From contig OY294047.1 of assembly GCA_958510825.1 (NCBI GenBank), forward strand, positions 47,103,365 through 47,167,364: 64,000 nucleotides of DNA, given 5' to 3'. Shown piece after piece: positions 21,725-33,394 of this stretch. The DNA is from Brachypterus glaber. Its lineage: Eukaryota; Arthropoda; Insecta; Coleoptera; Kateretidae. The translations under genes and the position numbers were made by a program. Under the pieces are notes generated by a model. That model did not search any database, was not told the origin of the DNA, and was given only the letters and a program-made list of their open reading frames with translations. Each line of letters begins with the position of its first letter. The stretch's first letter is position 1.

Positions 21725-23107
21725 TTTTAAAGGGTGGTAGCGGATAGAACACTCCTGTTAGTTTTTCACCGGGTGATTTGCGTAAGGGGTGCATGCATCT
21801 TACGATAAAAACGCATATAACCAATTTTGTTAAGGAGGAAATTTCTAACAATTTTTTATGGGATAATTTTTTTAATATATTAATAACAACCGAGTTATAA
21901 ATATTCAAAAATTGCCATGTTTGGGGTGAAATTGTTTTTTTTCGATTTTTTAGCCAAATTATTCATCGGAGGATAAAAGTTTTTATAAGCAAACTTGTAG
22001 CTCTTGAAATTCTCTATAAGTTTTATACAGCCTGTTCCAGAACTCGCGTACCGAAATTTAAGAGGTGATTCTACATCCAAAAATATGAAAAAAAGTTTCT
22101 ATAAAGGTTGGTCCGGAAATGAGCCCTAAGGGAGCTACGGCCCTTCGAAGATGACGTATTGAATGGGGAACAAAAAAAAGCACCAATAAAATTTTAATGC
22201 TGCAGGGTGATTCTTCATTTAAAACTGAGCAAAAAAGTATTATACACCAAAACACCTAAATTTAATATTAAAGGAGTAATAGCCTTTTAAAAAGTAACGT
22301 TTTTGGTGGCACAAAATGTAACTTCCTCTTAATTGCATTTTTTTTTGATAACGGTTGCTCCTACAGTGTTACACTATATGATATTTTATATGTATTTTTA
22401 CTCTAGAAATCTATATTTTTTACAACAAATCCAAAAAACATACACATAGAAAAGTTTGGGGCAAAAATGTTTTAAGCCTCATATATTTTGTCCGTCTGGG
22501 CACGCCTCTGGATAAATTAAAAAAATAAATTAACATAAACTTATTGCCCTTATTAATACTAGTATACATGCAAAAGCTCGCCGCTCTAGCTTAAACGGTA
22601 CCCGCGTTATTAATTAAAAACCTTATTTTTATTACAATTTTAAAGGGCCCTAGATCCCTTAGGGCTCATTTCCGGACCAACCTTTACAGGAATTTTTTTT
22701 ATATTTTTGGATCTAGAATCACCTCTTAAATTTTGGCATGCCAGTTATGGATCACCCTGTATATTATGCATCTTTGTAAGTATTTTGTTACGGTTACAGT
22801 GGGCGCTGAAAGTCGAGTTGCGCCCTCTGTAACTGTACCAAAGTACCTATGAAAATTGATAATATATGAAACTTATAGAGAGTTTTAAGAGCTACAAGTT
22901 TGCTTATAACCACTTTTATCGTTCGATTGTTATTAATATATAAAAAAAATGATCCAAACAAAAATTTTCTCCTTAAAAATATTGGTTATATGCATTTTTA
23001 TCGTGATACTTATTAAGCAACACCACTAAAATTCAGATACCGGACACCCCTTACGCAAATCACCCGGTGAAAACCTAACAGGAGTGTTCTGTTACCATCC
23101 ACTAAAG
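21725..23107. repeat. foldback element with arms of about 300 bp, interrupted
   Basis: GAACACTCCTGTTAG and TTCACCGGGTGATTTGCGTA at the left return inverted at 23048-23085. Further in, CTTGTAGCTCTTGAAATTCT (left) pairs with the inverted block at 22880-22900. A separate MITE, 22028-22759, sits in its centre. A small dyad, CAGTGGGCGC...GCGCCCTCTG flanked by TA, is at 22797-22835. Confidence 0.75.
22028..22759. mobile_element. 732-bp TA-flanked MITE nested in a foldback
   Basis: Left end CAGCCTGTTCCAG, right end TGGATCACCCTG, with TA outside. The arms share AAATTTAAGAGGTGATTC and GGTTGGTCCGGAAATGAG. A relative lies at 28390-28870. Because the outer arms pair on both sides of it, this element entered later. 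Confidence 0.75.
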
Positions 23108-24629
23108 TTTATTTTTTTAAGGTATAGTTATTTTAAATTTGCCGCTAAATACTCCACAAAGTCTGATTTACACTGAAGCATGTGGCTTGTTTTGAATGTC
23201 AACATAACCAAAATTTATAATTTTTGTTTGCTTACTTTGTTTTTATAATGTTTTGATGTAAAAAAAAGAGTATTGATAAAGCTGTTGCTAAAAACACTTT
23301 TGTATTCCTATAGAAACAAAATTTGCTTATAAAATCGCTAAGAACACCATTCAACAAGTTTAAAGAAACAGAAAATATTTCATGGTCCGATATGTTAGTA
23401 GTAATAAATGGACAGCAGTCCAATACGTTAGGCAACATAAATTTAGGTCTTCAATACCAACCCAAAATGAAAATTCCTTAAAAATATTATATTTGGATTT
23501 TATCAAAGTGCCACAAAAAAATTTGCATTATAAGCAAAATTATTAAAGAATACACAAAACAGCTTATTAAACACAAAATCAAGTACAAAATCTTCACACA
23601 CAACGGGGTATTATCAATGACTGCCAAATTAAGGAGTAGGTCATAAGTTCCCTAGGAAACTTTAGACCTACTGTACACATAGCTGTGTTATAAAAATAAA
23701 AAATTAATATTTTTTTACTTAAAAAAAAACAAATATCTTACTTTAATGTAATTTAAAATATAATCTAAAATGTTATTTTTTCCTAAAATATGTATAATTT
23801 AATTTTAAAACATTAATAATTATACCTTTATCTCTTTCTGTAACACTTCTCTCTTTATCTAATCTAAATAGGCGGCAAATCATTATACTTAAATTAAACA
23901 TGTAAAAAGCTTTATTGTGTATATTATAATTATGTTTAATAATATAGTATATTTAAATCTATTAAAATTAAACTACTAGTTCATATAAAACTCATACAGA
24001 ACTAATGTTCCTTAAAATTTACAATAAAATATCCAAAGTATATGTTTCCAATCAGCAACACCGTACCCCTGTCAGTCATTTTACAAAATTAGACTGTAAA
24101 TTTACACATTCTTTCTCTCTCTTTACGCGTACTAAGTGTAAACAATAGTCACTCCCCACCAGCCCCTCACCGTAGTTGGTTCACGCTTCAAACAAAGCAT
24201 ACGGTAGATATCATCATGTTCCTTCTTGAGGTAAAAGTTCTTTGATTTTTCTGCTAACATAAAAGACTACATTGTATATGGTCACTTTAAAATCGAAATA
24301 AATGGACATGAGCTTAAATCTTGGCAGCGTTTATTTGTTTCTACAGCGTCATGGGATTTAATGAAAACTTTTGAATTATTAATCGAATTTATAGAAAATC
24401 GTACAATTCTTGGGGGAAAATCTTAAATTGTTTTCACTTAGACAAAACTTTATTTTTCAATAAACTCTTTTATTTGTAAAATGTTAGCAATGAGTCACTG
24501 TCCATGACTTTAAAGATTTTATTTTGTAATTTAAGATGTTTTTCTTCAGAATTATTCAAATTTTCAATATAATGCATAAATATTAAATAACTTTTTACTT
24601 ATTACTTATTACTTTCCACAAGGAAAGTT
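23108..24629. other. 1.5 kb without a recognised feature
   Basis: No protein-like frame and no second copy in the window. A small palindrome, AGTTCCCTAGGAAACT, lies near 23649, and the stretch 24050-24190 is somewhat GC-richer. This may be unique intergenic DNA. Confidence 0.4.
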
Positions 24630-25065
24630 TTGCGTTAGTAAAAAAAATAAAATTTTTTTAATGCTTTTTTTACGTTTCTGGACGTTTTATATCCAAAACA
24701 TATGATTTCCGTCAAAAAAAAATCTGTCTGTCGGTCCGGGAAATTTGTGACCACGATAACTCAAGTCCAAACGCTTGGTTTGGACTTCAAATTTGGACCA
24801 TAGGTTGATTATCCAAAGTTCTAGCCTGGGATTGTTTTTGGTAAAAATCGTATTGGGGTAAGGGGGTAAAATGGGGTTAAAACAATTTTTTTCAAAAAAA
24901 AATATTTTTTCAATTTATTTTTTTGAAAAAAAAATTTTTTTTGTAAAATTTAAAAAAATATATATTTTTTTGTGTTTTTTTTTATTTTTTTGTTTTTGAT
25001 TTAAATGAACGTAGGCCTATAGGGGAAAGTATTATTTTGTTGGCAGCAGTATTTTTTTTAATATT
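24630..25065 (+). repeat. dispersed repeat, copy 1 (TCTGTCTGTCGGTCCGG type)
   Basis: Marks are ACGTTTCTGGACGTTTTAT, TCTGTCTGTCGGTCC, GGTAAGGGGGTAAAATGGGG and the end ATAGGGGAAAGTATTATTTT. Other copies are at 34545-34935 (inverted) and 60845-61160. The poly(A/T) middle differs strongly between copies. Confidence 0.65.
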
Positions 25066-25072
25066 AATAAAC

Positions 25073-25584
25073 GGCAGACTAACATCTCTACTCTAAATTT
25101 CTCTACTCCCTAACATCCCTACTCCATAACATCCCTACTCCACAACAACTCTACTCCGTAACATCCCTACTCCATAACATCCCTACTCCACAACAACTCT
25201 ACTCCGTAACATCTCCACTCCATAACATCTCTACTCCGTAACAACTCTACTCCACACTATAGACACTCGATTAGCCACTTGTCTTAACTCAAAAGAATAT
25301 TTGTCATGCTAAGTCACTGTCAAAAATGAATTCAGTTTATTAATTACTTACATATTAGTGTATGTTAAGAGTACGCGGTCATTGTTGCTTTTAGAATAAT
25401 TCATTTATGATTGTTCTAGATTTACATTTAAAGATAAACGTTTTCTAGGAAAAAAATAAAATAATCTAGAAGAAGAAGATTCTTTGTTCTTTGAACTGCT
25501 CATTTATTATTAAGTGGCTAATAAAGTGCATATAGTGTGGAGTAGAGGGAGTAGAGAAATTTAGAGTAGAGATGTTAGTCTGCC
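25073..25584. mobile_element. 512-bp MITE with a minisatellite in one arm
   Basis: Perfect inverted ends of about 38 bp begin GGCAGACTAACATCTCTACT. Next to the left end, 25110-25255 is a tandem array of 16-18-bp units (TAACATCCCTACTCCA, CAACAACTCTACTCCG and variants) absent from the right arm. A second inverted block, CACACTATAGACACTCG, pairs with 25530-25550. Confidence 0.8.
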
Positions 25585-26218
25585 AAAAATTTCATTAATT
25601 TTGAAGAAAAAAATATCCTTATTGTTTTTTTAAATAAATTATTTTAAGGAATTTTAAGCTTTTTGAAATATATTAAAAAAGGGTGCACTGGTGCATTTAA
25701 AATGGTGCACTGGTGCATTTAAAATGAAAACTGAAAAATATTGCAAATTATAGTTTTATACACATTGCAAATTTGAAGTTTATATCTCATCTCAAAAAGT
25801 TATGAGGGTTTTTTTTGCTCGGAATTGATTTTAATCGACATAAAACGTCATAAAACGCAAAAATACGCAGAAAAAAATATAAAAATATTTTATTAAAAAA
25901 AAAACAGACATTAGCATAAAATATCAATAAGTAAAATTAGTTTAATTTGAGGACTATTAAAACACCTCGTATAGTCCAGTTTATTATTTTTATCGCACCT
26001 CGGTAAACAAGGACAATAAAAGCAATCTAAGGGAAAATCGGATTTTCGATCGAATCTCGCGCCTTCCAATAATTAAGGACATTTTTCAGTGGATTCAAGT
26101 GGTTGGAGGCAAACACCATTAAAGACGTCCCAGATATACAAAGCAGGGCCGTCTAGATACGTTTTTAGACGACTATTTTTTTTTGTATACACAGACAAAT
26201 GATTACAAAAAATAATAA
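25585..26218. other. no gene; 22-bp tandem at 25682
   Basis: GGTGCACTGGTGCATTTAAA occurs twice in direct tandem at 25682-25725. Otherwise AT-rich with no recognisable frame. Confidence 0.4.
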
Positions 26219-26220
26219 TA

Positions 26221-26453
26221 AACAATTTCACACAACAATAGTCCAGCCACACAACTATAGTCCATTTAAAAGAAATATGTAAAACGTGTTTGGGAGACAT
26301 CTTGTATTAGGTATACCTACTAGGCGTAAGCTAATAGTCTAAAGAAACAAATTTCCGCGTGACATCGTGTTCCGTGGAAATTTCATTTTTTTAAATACGC
26401 TGCTCATGGACTATAGTTGTGTGGCTGGACTATTTTTGTGTGAAATTACGGTA
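26221..26453. mobile_element. inverted-repeat element, TTTCACACAA ends
   Basis: TTTCACACAACAATAGTCCA and ACTATAGTCCAT at 26225-26264 return inverted at 26408-26450 with one mismatch. The loop of about 145 bp is unrelated. I could not assign a target duplication. Confidence 0.65.
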
Positions 26454-27394
26454 CATAATATTCAGATCCAGTAGCTAAAAAGTTTGTATATCGACAAGCA
26501 AAGTAAGTTAAATTAAATACTAATACTAATTGCTTGGAAACATGCAATTAAACAAATTATTAGTTTTTTTTGCTGGAATGCTGAAAAATTTTCCAGCATT
26601 GCGCGATATCGGTGCCGTTCACCGTAAATGTATTGCTATTTTCCTCGCAGAAGTAAGGCCCGATTACCATTTCGGATGTAACACCAAACCGTGACCTTGA
26701 GGGGGTGCAATTCACGTTGATGCGCGACCCTAGCTGTTAAGAGCTGTCATGGAAAATGTCGTAAAAAGAGCCCGGGCTTGCAAAGCGGAAAATGGACGTC
26801 ATTTAAAAGACATGATTTTCATACATAGTTTAAAAACATTTCATTTCCTGTACTCTATATTGTAAAAAAAATAACTAAAAAATTGACAAACAAACGGTTC
26901 ATGTATTGGTAGACAAGTTCATGTACAATACCTACACATTTTGGGAACCTCGTACCTCGTCTTGCAAATAAGAAAAGGCGTTCTTTTGGACTTGGCACAC
27001 AAGTTACTATTATAATAGTATAGATAATTATCTAACTAAATTTACTTTAGTTCAATCTTTTTATTCTGAATAAAATAAAATGTTCCAAATCTATTCAAAC
27101 CAATTATTTATTTGGCGCATGATGCTTTTATATGCTTTTTCCAGTGCCCAAGGCATATCTACGTTCAATGCGGTAACTAACAGAAAGAACTTTTAAGTGC
27201 CAAATAAAAAAGAGTTATATAGGTAAACCTCCTTAGGTCAAAAACTATCTGATTTAGGAAAAGCAAGTTTTATTAAAAAGTTTTGAGGCGTGATCCTGAA
27301 AAATACCCTAAATCCTGATCAAGACTAAACATACACTGAAAATATGTTAACAAATTAAATAACTCAACTATTGAACACAAATTTTTTTCTACGA
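26454..27394. other. no gene recognised; GC-richer patch 26590-26800
   Basis: The patch includes CGCGATATCGGTGCCG and CCTTGAGGGGGTGCAATTC and may be part of a diverged element or a lost gene. A dyad TGCTGGAA...TTCCAGCA surrounds 26572-26600. Confidence 0.35.
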
Positions 27395-28318
27395 TTCTTT
27401 ATGAAAATGACATTTAGCACACTCTTTTTTCTTTAGAAAACGCCTCATACGCACTAATTTGATATTTTAATATCACACTCGTGTGATATTTATGTATGGA
27501 GGTTTGCCTAATTTTATTTAGATATTTACTTCGTAGATTCTATGAATTTTATTCAACTTGTTTTATAAACCATTTTCCACCTTTCACCATAGCCTTTTAT
27601 ATATTTTAAGTGTTTTAATCCAAATATTTCTGTTTTTCATGTCAAAAATAGAAACTGTAGTTATAACGTTACTATTTTGACCATTACTGTCTAGTCTAGA
27701 CAGTCTAGATCTTATAAAAATTACTTAATTTTTTATTTAGTTACCTTACATTACATAAAAAACATCAAAATGCACAGTATTTTTCTTATGAAATGTAAAA
27801 CAGTACAATTTTACTGTCGTATATGGCAGCATAACCACAGAAATCTAATTTAATAAGCAAACTCAAGTTTGCATTTATTTAGCAATAGGCAACCCATTAA
27901 ACAGCTATGTATTGTATTAAATATAAAACCAAGAAAACTAAAGCTAAATGAAAATCATATTTCCTAGCTATGTATTGTATTAAATATAAAACCAAGAAAA
28001 CTAAAGCTAAATGAAAATCATATTTACTGTTTGACATACCTACATGTATAAATTTTTATGCTATTTATAATTATTTTGTGCTCTGCTTTTCTTAAAAATT
28101 AATAAAAATTATAAAACTTTATAATAAGAAACTTCATATTTTTTCGGGATCGTAGGAAAAATAGTGTACATAACTTGTTGGAAAGTGTATTTCATACACT
28201 CGTTGGGCTTTTCTCACTCGCCTGGCGGCTCTTTCCTAAAGCTTCCCACTAGCGTGAAATATTTCACTTTCCACACTAGTTATGTAATATACTATTGCAG
28301 TAACACTAACAAAACAAC
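27395..28318 (+). repeat. 0.9-kb dispersed repeat ending in a hairpin (copy 1)
   Basis: Aligns with 33395-34284 along its length (for example TTTCTGTTTTTCATGTCAAA and CATTTTCCACCTTTCA). The last 160 bp, 28155-28316, form a hairpin with ATAGTGTACATAACT...AGTTATGTAATATACTAT arms and a GC-richer core (CACTCGCCTGGCGGC). A third, partial copy is 39295-39447. Confidence 0.75.
27903..28028 (+). repeat. recent 63-bp tandem duplication
   Basis: Two units starting AGCTATGTATTGTATTAAAT at 27903 and 27966 are identical over 60 bp. The related repeat at 33.4-34.3 kb has only one, so duplication happened in this copy. Confidence 0.85.
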
Positions 28319-28389
28319 GTTTCGTTTTACTGTAACAACTTAAGTTGTACTTGTATTCAATAACTAAAGTTGCTTAGGGTTCCATATAC

Positions 28390-28870
28390 ACGGTGTTTGC
28401 AGTCTTTTGGCAATAAATAAAGGGGATGATTCTATATCACAAAACATGAAAAACAACAAAGGAACATATGTCCGTAAGAAAGCCTGTGTGTTTTTTTATT
28501 TTAAATAAATAATATCGATTCATTGAGTAAAATACATAAAAAATGTCATATTATGTAACACTGTAAAAAAAATGCAATTAAGTGAAAGTAACATTTCCAC
28601 CAAAAATGTCACTCCTTTACTCCTTAAATATTAAATTTAGGCGTTTCGGGGAAGAATACTTTTTTGCTTAGTTTTTAATGAAAAATCGCCTTCCAGCATT
28701 AAAATTTTATTGGTGCTTTTTTTGTTCCCCATTCAATATGTCCATCTTCCAATTTGCAAAGGGCCGTAACTTCCTCAGGACTCATTTTCGGACCAACCTT
28801 TATAAAAACTTTTTTTCATATTAATGGATGTAGAATCACCTCTTGATTTTGGAATGATAGTTACTGATCA
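28390..28870. repeat. MITE related to 22028-22759
   Basis: Shares GTAGAATCACCTCTT, GGTGCTTTTTTTGTTCCCC and TCACTCCTTTACTCCTTAAA (inverted relative to 22028). The left end is diverged, so limits are approximate. Confidence 0.65.
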
Positions 28871-28954
28871 TGAGGGTACACCCTCATGATTGAGTAAATG
28901 TGTACGCAATGTCAAATAAAATTACATGCTTTCTAATCATTAAATATAGTTATT

Positions 28955-29083
28955 TATAATACAAGGGCGAAAAGTTAAATTTTTCGATTGAGTAGGTTTT
29001 TAAAAGCCGAGGGCTGGCCGATAGGGCCGGCCCGAGGGTAATAAACCTACGGTCGAAATTTAACTTTTTGCCCGTGTATTATA
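28955..29083. repeat. 129-bp GC-cored hairpin
   Basis: Arms TATAATACAAGGGCGAAAAG...CTTTTTGCCCGTGTATTATA and AAATTT(C)GA...TCGAAATTT surround a strongly GC-rich core, GAGGGCTGGCCGATAGGGCC. The core itself is a dyad (GGCTGGCC/GGCCGGCC). Confidence 0.75.
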
Positions 29084-30129
29084 CAATATTTTTATTCGAT
29101 TGTTACTAATTATAATAAATTATTAAAATATACTTAATTTTAAAGTGCCAAAAATATTTAATTTTATTGTCTTCTTACTTATCTAGTTATCCATGACAAA
29201 TTGCTGTCCAATCAAATCGCTACAAAAACAATTGAATCGTTTCTTTTGCTTGCGGTTTAATTTTCAAATTAAAAAAGCTATAGCTTGGTGATTAATTTCT
29301 GTTAAAATGTGTCTGTTGTGAAAATAATACTTGTGAAATCGTTCTATGAATATTATAAATATTGAAAGTGATTTTACAATTGAAATTTTGTGTTTTTGAT
29401 TTATTTTAGTGGGTGAATACAGATTAATCAGTTGAGATATATTTTGAGGTTATGTTATGGAATTTTTTTTATGTTGTGTGAAATGATTATAATAACTGTA
29501 TCTGGTCAAAAAGAACGGTTAGTTCTAGACCAAAAGTAACCATAAGGTCATATTTCTTTATAAATATTACTTTAAAAAGCTTAAAAATAACAAGTTTTAG
29601 TTTGCGGTCGAAAAAAACTTTTTGGCCCTAGCACAAAGTTCAATTTTTCGCCCGTAAAACATGAACAAATAGTGTCGCTTTTAGAATCAATAGAATAAAA
29701 AAAAAGTATTATAGGTATCAATGCTTAAAATTTAGTATTTTAATGTAAAAACCGAAATAATGAAATTTAGTTTGTCTAATGAATGTAAAAAAAGATAATA
29801 AATCAAGTATCGATATTATATTAGCGTTCATCGGCCCCAAATTACATATTAAAATTTTCTTTTCATTACGTTTAGAATTTAGAAAATTTATAGATAATCC
29901 GGTCCTGCAAAAAGCAATACTTTACAGGAATCAGTGACTCAATACAAACATTTATCCAGTTTTGTCATCGAAATTAGAAGATTTGTCGAGATTACATTCG
30001 ATTCTGTGAAATAAATTGCTCGGAAAATTAAAATTTTTACAGAATGTTTATATTTTATTTTTTGGTACTTCAAAACTTTCAATTCTACCACATAAATTTA
30101 AAAACTGGACACCTTTCGTATTATATCGG
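29084..30129. other. no gene recognised
   Basis: AT-rich, about 1 kb. The string TTTTTCGCCCGTAAAA at 29644 echoes the hairpin just upstream, so part may belong to the same repeat. No protein-like frame. Confidence 0.4.
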
Positions 30130-30550
30130 CACTTAGTGCTACTAAGAGTGCCGATGTATTGAAATCTTCGCCGAAAAGTAAAAATCTTTGACTTTGACTT
30201 TTTACATTTCTCGACGTTTTACACGGAAAAAAAAATTATAGCTAGGAGCGCTATAACACACATACCAAGGAAATTATAATCGCTTATTATATAAATACAA
30301 GGCTTTCTCTTACAATTATGGCAGTCAGTGTAAACATTTATATGAAATACTTTAATTGTTTAGTGAATAATAAAATATAACATATAGTATGGCATTTATA
30401 GCTTAAATAGATTTAATTATTGTCCGTGCTAATAATTTTTATAATATAATAAAATTTCTGTAAATTTATAATAGTGCCTGTAATAAATATAATCGTGTCT
30501 GTAATATATATAATCGTTTCCAATTTATTTTTAACATAATTAGATATTGT

Positions 30551-31965
30551 TCTCTACAGGAAACGTACCCGAAGAATTTAAAGTTTCTCAAGTCACTCCT
30601 GTATATAAAGCAGGCGATAAGCAAAATCTCTCAAATTATCGACCTATCTCAGTTATTAATAACTTCGCAAAACTTTTTGAGATGTGCTTAAAAGACCGCC
30701 TTATGCATTTTTTGGAAAGTAACAATATTTTAAATAAAAATCAATATGGTTTCAGAAGGGGCTTAAGTACTGAGCATGCTATTAAAAAACTTGTAGATGA
30801 AATAGTAATAAATCTACATAACAATAAAAAAATATTAACCATTTTTCTCGACCTCGCAAAGGCTTTCGACACAGTCTCTCATAAAAAACTTTTTAAAAAA
30901 TTGGACAGCTTCGGTATCAGAGGTATGCTTTTAGACCTATTTAAGAATTATTTAAATAAAAGAACTCAAAGAGTAAAAATCAATGAATCACTTAGTGACC
31001 CTATGGAGATTTTAACAGGCATCCCACAAGGGACAGTATTGGGACCTATACTCTTCCTGATATATATAAACGAGTTATCTTCTATTAGAGATCTAAATGG
31101 TATCCTGATAAGCTATGCTGATGATACAGCTATTATTTTCGTTGGCGATACATGGGAGGATGTGTACAGAAAGTCGGAGCGGGGTCTTGAAATTATACAA
31201 AATTGGTTAAATAATAATCTCTTAAGTTTGAACATACAAAAAACTAAATTTGTAACATTTAGCATCCTAGCTAACCATCAACCTCAGAAAAACTATCTGA
31301 CTATTCATAATAGCTATTGTATAAGAGACCAATGTAACTGTGGAACTATCAGCAAAGTAGAAACAATAACTTACCTTGGGATTAAGATTGATCAACATAT
31401 TAGATGGACAGAGCAAGCTAGTTTTTTGGCAAACAAACTTAAGAGATTAATTCACAAATTCTATGAAATACGCGACATATTATCACATGAGAATTTATTA
31501 TTAATTTACAAATCATTAGCCGAACCAATATTAAGATACGGTATTGTAGTATGGGGAGGCATGTATAAAAATGCCTTAAATATCTTACAAGTAACGCAGA
31601 ATACAATTTTAAAAATACTTTTTAGATTAACTTATCTCTATCCCACCGAGACTCTATACAATGACCTTGACTTATTTGATTTAAAGTTTTTGTACATACA
31701 TCAATGCCTGTTACATATGTATAAGTTTTCCATGAATAATATTTCCCATAGTCAAAATACCAGAGCAAGAGAAAACAACGATGTTAATATCCCCCTATTT
31801 AAAAAAAGTCACGCACAAAATTATTTTATGTATAATGGACCAAAATTTTATAATAAGATTCCGGCTAAAATTAAAAATGTATTAATATATAACAGATATA
31901 AACTCCAAACTAAAGATTTTCTAAAAAAAAATAAACAAGTATTTCAAAGTATTTTGGAAAATTAA
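30551..31965 (+). CDS. LINE reverse transcriptase
   Basis: About 470 residues with all reverse-transcriptase core motifs, counted from the TTG at 30547: NYRPIS 30-35, QYGFR 66-70, first catalytic Asp in LDLAKAFD (102), GIPQGTVLGP 158-167, YADD 190-193 and the YLGI segment further on. It is followed by a conserved LINE C-terminal region (ILRYGIVVWGG). The apurinic endonuclease and ORF1 are lost, and the first codons come from the target site, so the copy cannot move by itself. No stop or frameshift interrupts the frame, so insertion is recent relative to the surrounding repeats. Confidence 0.9.
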
Positions 31966-32295
31966 AAAAAAATTAATTTCTAAACTTAAATTTTTAAACT
32001 TTTATTACCCTGTCTCTGCTTTCATATTTTCCCCTCCACCTCATTTTATTGCAAATAACAATTTTATAAGATTAAATAAAACAATTAAATGTTATCTAAT
32101 TTTATTGTAATTTTATTTTTTAAGTTTTTTTTTTATATTTGCATCTATAAATTGTATACCTTACGTTACGATTGTAAAAAAAGTCTTTGAGTAAGTTCAC
32201 ACACAAGCTCTGCTTAGGTGACTTGCTCAAAGATTAGTTTTTGTTAAAATTAATTGGTATTAATAAATATATTTGATTTGATTTGATTTGATTTG
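30551..32295 (+). mobile_element. 5'-truncated LINE with (TTTGA)n tail and 5-bp duplication
   Basis: ATTGT at 30546-30550 and 32296-32300 flanks the insertion, and the unoccupied site can be read at about 48855 and 49790 (inverted). The 3' UTR of about 300 bp ends in a TTGAT/TTTGA tandem tail. Clade is uncertain; the reverse transcriptase and the non-poly(A) tail suggest the CR1/L2/Daphne neighbourhood. Confidence 0.9.
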
Positions 32296-32942
32296 ATTGT
32301 GTCCCTTATAATCTATAGCTTAAATCACTATAATTTGCCACTGTTACCAAATATCTTATAATGTATAGCGCAGAGCCCACTAATTTCTTTCCGTGTAGAC
32401 CATTCTGAGTCGAAATTTTTCGTCCGTCTGTCTGTCTTATAGACTTTTGGTTTTTTGCATATTGTTTCTTATCGTATTCCGAAGAGCTGATTAGATTTTG
32501 GGGGTAAACGATTGGGGGTAAGGGGGCAAAAATAGGGTAAAACTCCTATTTTTAGCGTTTTTTGTTTATAATTAAGGCAATTATTATTGTATTTGGTTAA
32601 TTTAGCATTTATATAAAAGATAATTTTAAATTGGTCAAAAAATGTTATAAACAACGTTTTCCTAAAACGCATTGTTTTCGAGATATTGGCGTTTAAAGCG
32701 GTAAAAGGTTTTTTTAGCATATCTCACATATTTATAACCCGATTTCAAAAAATTATATTTTAAATAAAAGCTCTTTTTAAGCTATAAAAAATGTTATATA
32801 CAGTTTTTTGCTAGAATATAATGTTTTAAAGATACAGAATTTAAAATCAAACAAAACACCTAGTTTGAAATTTGCAAACTAGATGGCTCTAGTGTACAAT
32901 AGTGCCGATGTTTTGACAGGGTGCTTGCAACGTTTCATCTAG

Positions 32943-33070
32943 TTATAGATTATATTTGTCGGTTTTCTAATAATTTTATTGTGAATCTCACAAAAATCGC
33001 AAAGCCTTTTTGTTATGAGAAAATATATTTTTAAAATAAAGATTCAAATTTTTTTTATGTGAAGGTACAC
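32943..33070. other. short spacer
   Basis: No feature recognised. Confidence 0.3.
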
Positions 33071-33360
33071 TACACTGTAAAAAAATCGTTGGTTGACATA
33101 GACCGATTAATAATATTTTCCACGAACCGACATGTAATTTTCTATAAAATTACATGGTCCGTTTTAAATAATTTTATATCATTTTTGTAATTTTAAATTA
33201 ATTTACATCGCTTTACACAATTTTATCAGTCCTTTACATTATTTTATATTTTATTATAAAATAAATAATAAATAATAATAATAATAAATAATAAATAAAT
33301 ATAATAAAAATTTAATTTAAATACCCACATTTACACAAATTCATGAATTATATTAATTAT
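33071..33360. repeat. AT-rich repeat beginning CACTGTAAAAA
   Basis: Starts TACACTGTAAAAAAATCG and shares TTTACA and TAGACCG motifs with 35175-35960. It contains an (ATA)n/(AAT)n run at 33262-33300. The right end is unclear. Confidence 0.45.
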
Positions 33361-33394
33361 AAACCCAGACAAGTATAGTAAAATTAATTTTCCT

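Larger units (their letters stand above)
30222..32395 (-). mobile_element. CACGGAAA MITE (copy 1), split by a LINE
   Basis: Begins CACGGAAAAAAA and ends TTCTTTCCGTG, with TA on both sides. Uninterrupted length would be about 424 bp. Copies in opposite orientation are 48775-49167 and 49310-50118. The LINE entered at the TTAGATATTGT site, which is intact in those copies. Confidence 0.9.
30130..32942 (-). repeat. 0.67-kb repeat, copy 2, split by a MITE
   Basis: Outermost level of a three-level nest. 30130-30221 and 32396-32942 join into an inverted copy of 38623-39293. The joint falls at TTTCTCGACGTTTTA / GACCATTCTGAG, which is continuous in the 39.2-kb copy. Confidence 0.85.

Noticed and set aside
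25073..25260. CRISPR-like array
   Set aside because: Units are 16-18 bp and contiguous with no unique spacers, inside a MITE arm of a eukaryotic genome; it is a minisatellite.
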